Shown: positions 58,645-64,000 of the stretch, piece by piece
Layout of the letters: each line of letters begins with the position of its first letter
Numbering within the stretch: the stretch's first letter is position 1
Assembly (NCBI GenBank): GCA_018343915.1
Contig: JABRWF010000007.1
Coordinates: 1,488,001 to 1,552,000 of the forward strand
Length of the DNA: 64,000 nt
Reading direction: 5' to 3'
DNA from: Agroathelia rolfsii
Lineage: Eukaryota; Basidiomycota; Agaricomycetes; Amylocorticiales; Amylocorticiaceae
The notes under the pieces: generated by a model
The model's database searches: none
Seen by the model: only the letters and a program-made list of their open reading frames with translations
Told to the model about the DNA's origin: nothing
Program-made: the position numbers and the translations under genes

Positions 58645-61454
58645 ATGGACCCAGTCGCGTATCTTGTGCAATCCACCAAACTGGGGCTACAAGAACCACA
58701 TGATAATACACTCAGCTCTACACTCATCACAGCTACCTCTAGCGTCATCGAAACCCTCTCCTCCCTTGATGATCCCGACCCAATCCTGAATATCCTGGAG
58801 GACGATCTTCAAAATATTTATGATGAATTTCCAGACGAGGAGACCTTGCATACGACCCAGACTCTCTTGGATGTACTATATCTATTAAAACCCATCCTAC
58901 CTGCCACTTCCATTATAACGAGGTGGTTTGATGTTGTATTAAGGCCTGCTCTCCGTGAGACAAGGCTACCCAGCGATGCCGTGTATCATGCTAAGGAGCT
59001 AATTCTCATTGGGCTCCAAAATGCGAATGAAAATAATTTGGACAAGGTCGTCACTTTTCGTCAACGACTGCTAGATCTTTATCTCCTCGATGCATTCAAT
59101 GAGATTTCCGGAGAAGAGATTCTGGAATGGGCGAAACTTGACGAGTCCTCGCGAGAAATTAGGAAATTATGGAAATCGAACCTCGAGGACACCTTAATCA
59201 AATTCGGGAACGAGAATCCACAGGCATGCATTCCTTGCCCTATTATTGCCTTCCTGGAAGCTGAAAAGTGGTCAGTAGGAGTTCATGACACAGATCAACG
59301 AGTCCTATGCTGTGCCATCATCCCGCCTACAACTACTTTTACTATTAAGTCGGTTGACTTCTTTAGATACCTTTGCTTCGTCTGCGCAGATCCTGGCTGG
59401 CCATCCACTACTGACAAGCCTGCTCAGATCATTGCTTCTTGATAACTCTTCCACATTATGCACCGTGGGAATAACTCTATGCAGCAAACTTCTACCACTT
59501 TTCGCGGTACACGCACCGTCCGAGCTCAAGGCAATCCTACCCAAGCTTCTCACCATTCTGGCACGGATTTCATGTTGGAGGGAACGCACTCCTCAAGATG
59601 TTTCCGAAATCGATCCAGATGTGGAAGTAGTAGATAACCCGGACGATGAGGACGTTGTTCTACCGCCAACTCTGGAGCTGCGCCCAGACTTTGGTTGGAC
59701 GAAACTTGAATTGACTTTCGACGCGTCACCTTCGACTACACCTCCTATCGACCGCCTCTTTACCATTCTCTACTATCTGTATCCATGCAATCTCATGCGA
59801 TTCCTGCGCCGTCCAATATATCATCTTCTTGCCTCTAATCTCCCGAGCCCATATACAGTTGGCTGGGCCGACGCCCTTGATGAACAGCTTATCCGAAGTC
59901 GTTGCAAAGTATGTCTCTGTAATACCTTTGTATAAATAAACACTCATGAGATCCCTTCCCTTTCAGCGGCTCATCACGACTCACACATTGCATCCACTCA
60001 TCATATGGCGCAGTGCCGAGGAAGAACTCAACCATCCTGACTTCTGGAGGACATATGACGTAGCACGCATCACCAGCGAAGCACTCATGCTCAACACCCA
60101 AAATGCTAGGCTTGGTTGCAACGAGCGAACGGAGGTGCACAGTGATGGAAACAGGGCGACCAGATCTATGGCGGAGAACATAAGGGAAAGGGCACCTATT
60201 TCCCCCGGCCCCAATGCAGAAGGGAGTTCATCAGCGCCTGCGAATTCCGAAGAGGCAACTGCGACATCACCCATTCCCGACTACAAACTCCCTTCCCATG
60301 TTGCACAGGCCATCTCGGATTTGCAACGAGAAGTCATTCATCTCCGAAACGAGCTTAATTTTGAAGTATGGTTATCCCGAGAAAACGTTAGGCACATCGG
60401 CCGCCTTCATCAGGACCAGATACTATCCAAAAATGCAGAAATGGAACGACAGGGCCTAGTAAGTAAATACGACTCTACCTTGACTCCGACGCTCATTTGG
60501 TTTCAATAGCACAACAAACTAAGAAACTACAAATCTCATGTCACACGGTTGGAGAAAGAACTGCGTGATAAACAGGACCAATCTTTATCTGCTCGCAAGC
60601 GGTATGCAAACTGGAATACAGATTTACAAGCTACTCTCCAAAAGTTCCGCGATGAGAAGAAGGCTCATCTCGCAGAAACCGCCGCACTCCGTGCCAAGGA
60701 GCAAGAAGCACAGGTAACATTGTACCTATTGCCATGGAATATCGTGTTTACTTATATTATAACTACTCCAGGCCCGATACGAAGCACAAGGACTTTTGCT
60801 AACTGCGGCTAACAAAGAGGTTTTCGAGCTAAAAACTCAAATTAAAGAGAATCAGCACAAGATCGATCGACTGCATGATTATGAAAAGCAGATAGAAGCT
60901 CTAGTCAAAGTCGAAAGAACATGGTATAAGCATTGTATTATCCTGATACCGTTTATGTTCGCTGAGTATATACCCAGGGATGAGGAATTCCGGAAATTCA
61001 ATGCTCGTGCCGAGGAAATGAACGACATGATGAATCGCTATCATGTTATGGAGGAACGATTGCGTACGCTGGAGTTGACTCATATCTCGATGGATGATAC
61101 GGCTCGGTGAGTATACTCTGTTCACTCGGCCGTTCTCGAACTGAACATGCGAATATCCAACCCAGCGCCTACAGAAGGCAAATACAAAGTCTCGAATTGA
61201 GGTTAGCTCAAACTCAGCAGAAAAACGACAACGCGAAGAGTATGATGTTCGCGAAGAAGATTGCGAGCTTCGCACAGGAAAAAGCGAATATGAGCGAAAC
61301 AAATCAAAGGTTGAGAGCAGAGAATGGAGAGTTGCAGGAGGAGATTGAGGAACTCCAAGCTATGGTTGAAATGCTGAAAGTGCAGATCAATGGTAGGAAG
61401 GGTCTGGTATCAGAACCGCGAGCGGACAGCCCTTTGGCGCCTCATGTAGGATAG
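58645..61454 (+). CDS. TSC1: hamartin, tuberous sclerosis complex subunit 1
   Basis: Scaffold that stabilises the TSC2 Rheb-GAP and so restrains TORC1. Seven exons (58645-59223, 59279-59908, 59967-60458, 60510-60713, 60772-60923, 60978-61106, 61166-61454) encode 824 residues. The N-terminal hamartin domain is helical (VLYLLKPILPATSIITRWFD, EFMTQINESYAVPSSR, RLTSLDTFASSAQILAGHPL, DRLFTILYYLYPCNLMRFLR and ITTHTLHPLIIW). A central disordered stretch (ERAPISPGPNAEGSSSAPAN) leads to a long C-terminal coiled coil of over 300 residues (LQREVIHLRNELNFEVWLSR onward), typical of Tsc1. The first intron (59224-59278) has a GC donor (CAG|GCATGC). The start is the ATG of MDPVAYLVQSTKLG; an in-frame extension of about 25 codons without ATG exists upstream. 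HSP90 follows in the same direction. Confidence 0.88.
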
Positions 61455-61916
61455 AACTATGAAGCTAAGCCTTGTATGTTAGCACAGCATCTTTATTTTG
61501 AACTTCTGGATTGTTCTGGACTGCAATAACGTGGATGTATGCAGCTGTGCAAAACAAGGCGAGTTGATCTAAGGTGTGATGGCAAGCCATCAACGCATCA
61601 ATCCATCAGCCAAAGGGACATCTTTTTCATCCAAAGAAGGCATGGAAAGTGCTAGAACGCACACGTGATCTGCTCAGCTTCAAAGAGCAGACGCGCAAAA
61701 TGAAAGCAGTAGAATCTTCTCGAAGGAATAGCGCTGCCTACAAAAGTCTGTCTTGCATCCTGGTTTGCACTCAGATTTTTTCTCTACCCTCATCTTCACC
61801 CACTTTCTCATCCCCTTTTCCTTTTCCATTTATCCCATCTACACCCCGTACGTGTAGCATCATAGATCTTAATCGACAAACTATCGTCGTTTTTCTAACC
61901 ATCGCCACAGTTCAAA
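61455..61916. other. TSC1-HSP90 intergenic region
   Basis: 3' flank of TSC1 and promoter/leader of HSP90, including the heat-shock element at 61711. A pyrimidine-rich stretch (61760-61860) precedes the ATG, typical of highly expressed fungal genes. A leader intron ending in CCACAG just before the ATG is possible. Confidence 0.6.
61711..61725. promoter_or_regulatory. heat-shock element (HSE)
   Basis: Three alternating units GAA-tc-TTC-tc-GAA (GAA 61712-61714, TTC 61717-61719, GAA 61722-61724) form a perfect nGAAnnTTCnnGAAn site, about 190 bp before the HSP90 start codon. This is the consensus for the Hsf1 trimer and fits the gene. Confidence 0.8.
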
Positions 61917-64000
61917 ATGGCTACCGAGAGCTTTGGATTCCAAGCTGAGATCAGCCAGCTCCTGGATCTTATCATCAGTGAGTAAAACATTCCCCTAGGA
62001 TATATCACGACAAGAGCTCATCGCGTCCACCACGATCAGACACCTTCTACTCCAACAAGGAGATCTTCCTTCGTGAACTGATCTCCAACGGCTCTGATGC
62101 CTTGGACAAGATCCGTTACGCGTCTTTGACCGACCCCTCCGTTCTCGACGCAGAGAAAGAGCTCTACATTAGGATCACACCTGACAAGGAGAACAAGATC
62201 CTCGACATCCGTGACACTGGTATTGGTTTGACTAAGGCTGACATGGTCAACAACCTTGGTACGATCGCCAAGTCGGGAACGAAGGTAACTAGTTTTTACT
62301 GTTGCGCTAATCACTCGTACGTTGCATGCTTATTATCATTCTCTAGGGCTTCATGGAGGCTCTGAGCTCTGGTGCCGATATCTCTATGATCGGCCAGTTC
62401 GGTGTCGGTTTCTACTCGGCATACCTTGTCGCTGAACGCGTGCAAGTCATCTCGAAGCACAACGATGATGAGCAGTACATCTGGGAGTCCGCAGCTGGCG
62501 GAACTTTCACTATCACCCCTGACACCGTCAACCCCCCCTTGGGCCGTGGTACCATCATTCGTCTCTTCCTGAAGGAAGATCAACTCGAGTACCTCGAGGA
62601 GAAGAAGATCAAGGACATTGTCAAGAAGCACTCCGAGTTCATCTCCTACCCCATCCAGCTCGCCGTTACGAAGGAGGTTGAGAAGGTCAGTAAAGATCAT
62701 TCCTCTTGTTATCGACGTACGCATTACTGACCTTTTGTACAGGAGGTTGAGGATGACGAAGAGGTCGAGGAGTCCGAGGACAAGCCCAAGATCGAAGAGG
62801 TCGAGGACGAGGACGACAAGCCTAAGGAAAAGAAGACAAAGAAGATCAAGGAGAAGGAGACTTCTAACGAAGAACTGAACAAGACGAAGCCCATTTGGAC
62901 TCGCAACCCCTCTGACATCACCCAGGAGGAGTACGGTGCCTTCTACAAGAGCTTGACCAACGATTGGGAGGACCACCTCGCCGTCAAGCACTTCTCCGTT
63001 GAGGGTCAGCTCGAGTTCAAGGCCATCCTCTACATCCCTAAACGGTACGTTTTATCATGTGTTCCTCTTTGTCTCGTTTTCTGACGCGTTTTGCAGTGCT
63101 CCCTTCGACTTGTTCGAGTCCAAGAAAAAGCGCAACAACATCAAGCTCTATGTTCGCCGTGTCTTCATCATGGACGACTGCGAGGACCTCATTCCCGAGT
63201 ACCTCAACTTCGTCAAGGGTATCGTCGACTCTGAGGACTTGCCTCTCAACATCTCTCGTGAGACGCTGCAGCAGAACAAGATCCTCAAGGTCATCCGCAA
63301 GAACATCGTCAGGAAGTGCCTTGACCTGATCTCCGAGATCGCTGAGGACAAGGACAACTTCAACAAGTTCTACGAGGCCTTTGGCAAGAACCTCAAGCTC
63401 GGTATCCATGAGGACTCGCAGAACCGCAGCAAGCTTGCTGAGTTCCTCCGCTTCTACTCTACCAAATCCACCGATGAGCAGGTTTCGCTCAAGGGTAAGT
63501 TTTGAATCGCTGTGATCCGTTGAGAGCTTTCGTACTAACTATATTTCACAGACTACATCACTCGCATGCCCGAGGTACAGAAGTCCATCTACTACCTCAC
63601 TGGCGAGTCCCTTGCCGCTGTTCGGGATTCTCCCTTCCTCGAAGTCCTCAAGAAGAAGGGCTTCGAAGTTCTTCTTCTCGTCGACCCCATCGATGAGTAT
63701 GCCATCACTCAACTCAAGGAGTTCGAGGGCAAGAAGTTGGTCTGCGTGTCCAAGGAGGGTCTTGAACTCGAGGAGACCGAGGAGGAGAAGAAGGCGAGGG
63801 AGGAGGAGGCCGCTGCATACAACGACCTCTGCACGGTCGTCAAGGATGCTTTGGGCGACAAGGTAGAGAAGGTGGTTGTTTCCAACCGTATTACCGACTC
63901 GCCTTGCGTCCTCGTTACTGGTCAATTTGGCTGGTCGTCCAACATGGTTCGTATTCTATTACCTTTTTTGTACATGATTGTGTTTCTGACCTCGGAATCT
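61917..64000 (+). CDS. HSP90: molecular chaperone HSP90 (3'-partial)
   Basis: Cytosolic Hsp90 ATPase chaperone. Six exons lie in the window (61917-61977, 62040-62284, 62347-62685, 62743-63044, 63097-63494, 63552-63946), 580 residues, then an intron begins at 63947 and the gene leaves the window. The GHKL ATPase domain shows [20 protein letters not shown] with catalytic Glu33 and Mg-binding Asn37, [20 protein letters not shown], and [17 protein letters not shown] Glu/Asp/Lys-rich linker (about 215-265) leads to the middle domain with [80 protein letters not shown] (client and ATP-contact Arg). The last exon ends GQFGWSSNM, the start of the C-terminal dimerisation domain. The terminal MEEVD is outside the window. 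Confidence 0.98.

Noticed and set aside
62311..62991. 226-codon minus-strand Leu/Asp/Val-rich ORF opposite HSP90
   Set aside because: Long antisense frames are usual for strongly codon-biased genes like HSP90; no independent start context or domain.

Overview
The window is nuclear DNA of a filamentous basidiomycete, most likely an Agaricomycete. Reasons: 27 protein genes carry about 147 mostly short (45-70 nt) introns with GTATGT/GTAAGT-type donors, the protein set is fungal, and several families look basidiomycete-like (a tiny Cys-rich MCHWR protein, a Gln/His-rich TEA factor, fungal TauD and SQR forms). No rRNA, tRNA, transposon, CRISPR or viral feature could be supported. Exon models were built by hand. 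Each model given keeps one reading frame from start to stop, except the first junction of the SmgGDS-like gene and the genes cut by the window edges.

Layout. 1-1171: 3' part of eIF2B-alpha (GCN3). 1172-5166: sparse DNA holding one small Cys-rich gene. 5167-11000: PP4 regulatory subunit R2, a FYV7-like rRNA-processing factor, eIF1, the tri-snRNP protein SNRNP27, and a TMEM242-like mitochondrial protein. 11225-17559: APC5 (17 exons) and NOC3. 17560-29169: a TEA/ATTS transcription factor and the ESCRT-I subunit VPS23, followed by a 3.9 kb stretch without a recognisable gene. 29170-39421: Src1/Heh1 inner nuclear membrane protein, sulfide:quinone oxidoreductase, a Mso1-like protein, a TauD dioxygenase and a NEPRO-like protein. 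39576-49418: AP-1 beta adaptin, an OTU deubiquitinase, a SmgGDS-like armadillo protein, a 2OG-Fe(II) oxygenase and the DEAD-box helicase RRP3. 49709-64000: TRAPP-II subunit TRS130, ALG3, TRM9, NAC-alpha, TSC1 (hamartin) and HSP90, which runs off the right edge.

The genes are housekeeping: translation and ribosome biogenesis (GCN3, SUI1, FYV7, NOC3, RRP3, NAC-alpha, TRM9), RNA processing (SNRNP27, NEPRO), cell cycle (APC5, PP4R2), membrane traffic (VPS23, AP-1 beta, TRS130, Mso1-like), glycosylation (ALG3), the nuclear envelope (Src1), redox metabolism (SQR, TauD) and TORC1/chaperone control (TSC1 next to HSP90). They do not form a pathway cluster. Many are arranged as tight divergent or convergent pairs.

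The most notable signals are about splicing and arrangement: five introns that need a GC donor, an 8-nt and a 15-nt internal exon, a 1.29 kb intron in VPS23, frame-preserving introns whose retention would add peptide, a perfect heat-shock element before HSP90, and the TSC1-HSP90 adjacency. I found no convincing undescribed system such as a defence island, selfish element or biosynthetic cluster.
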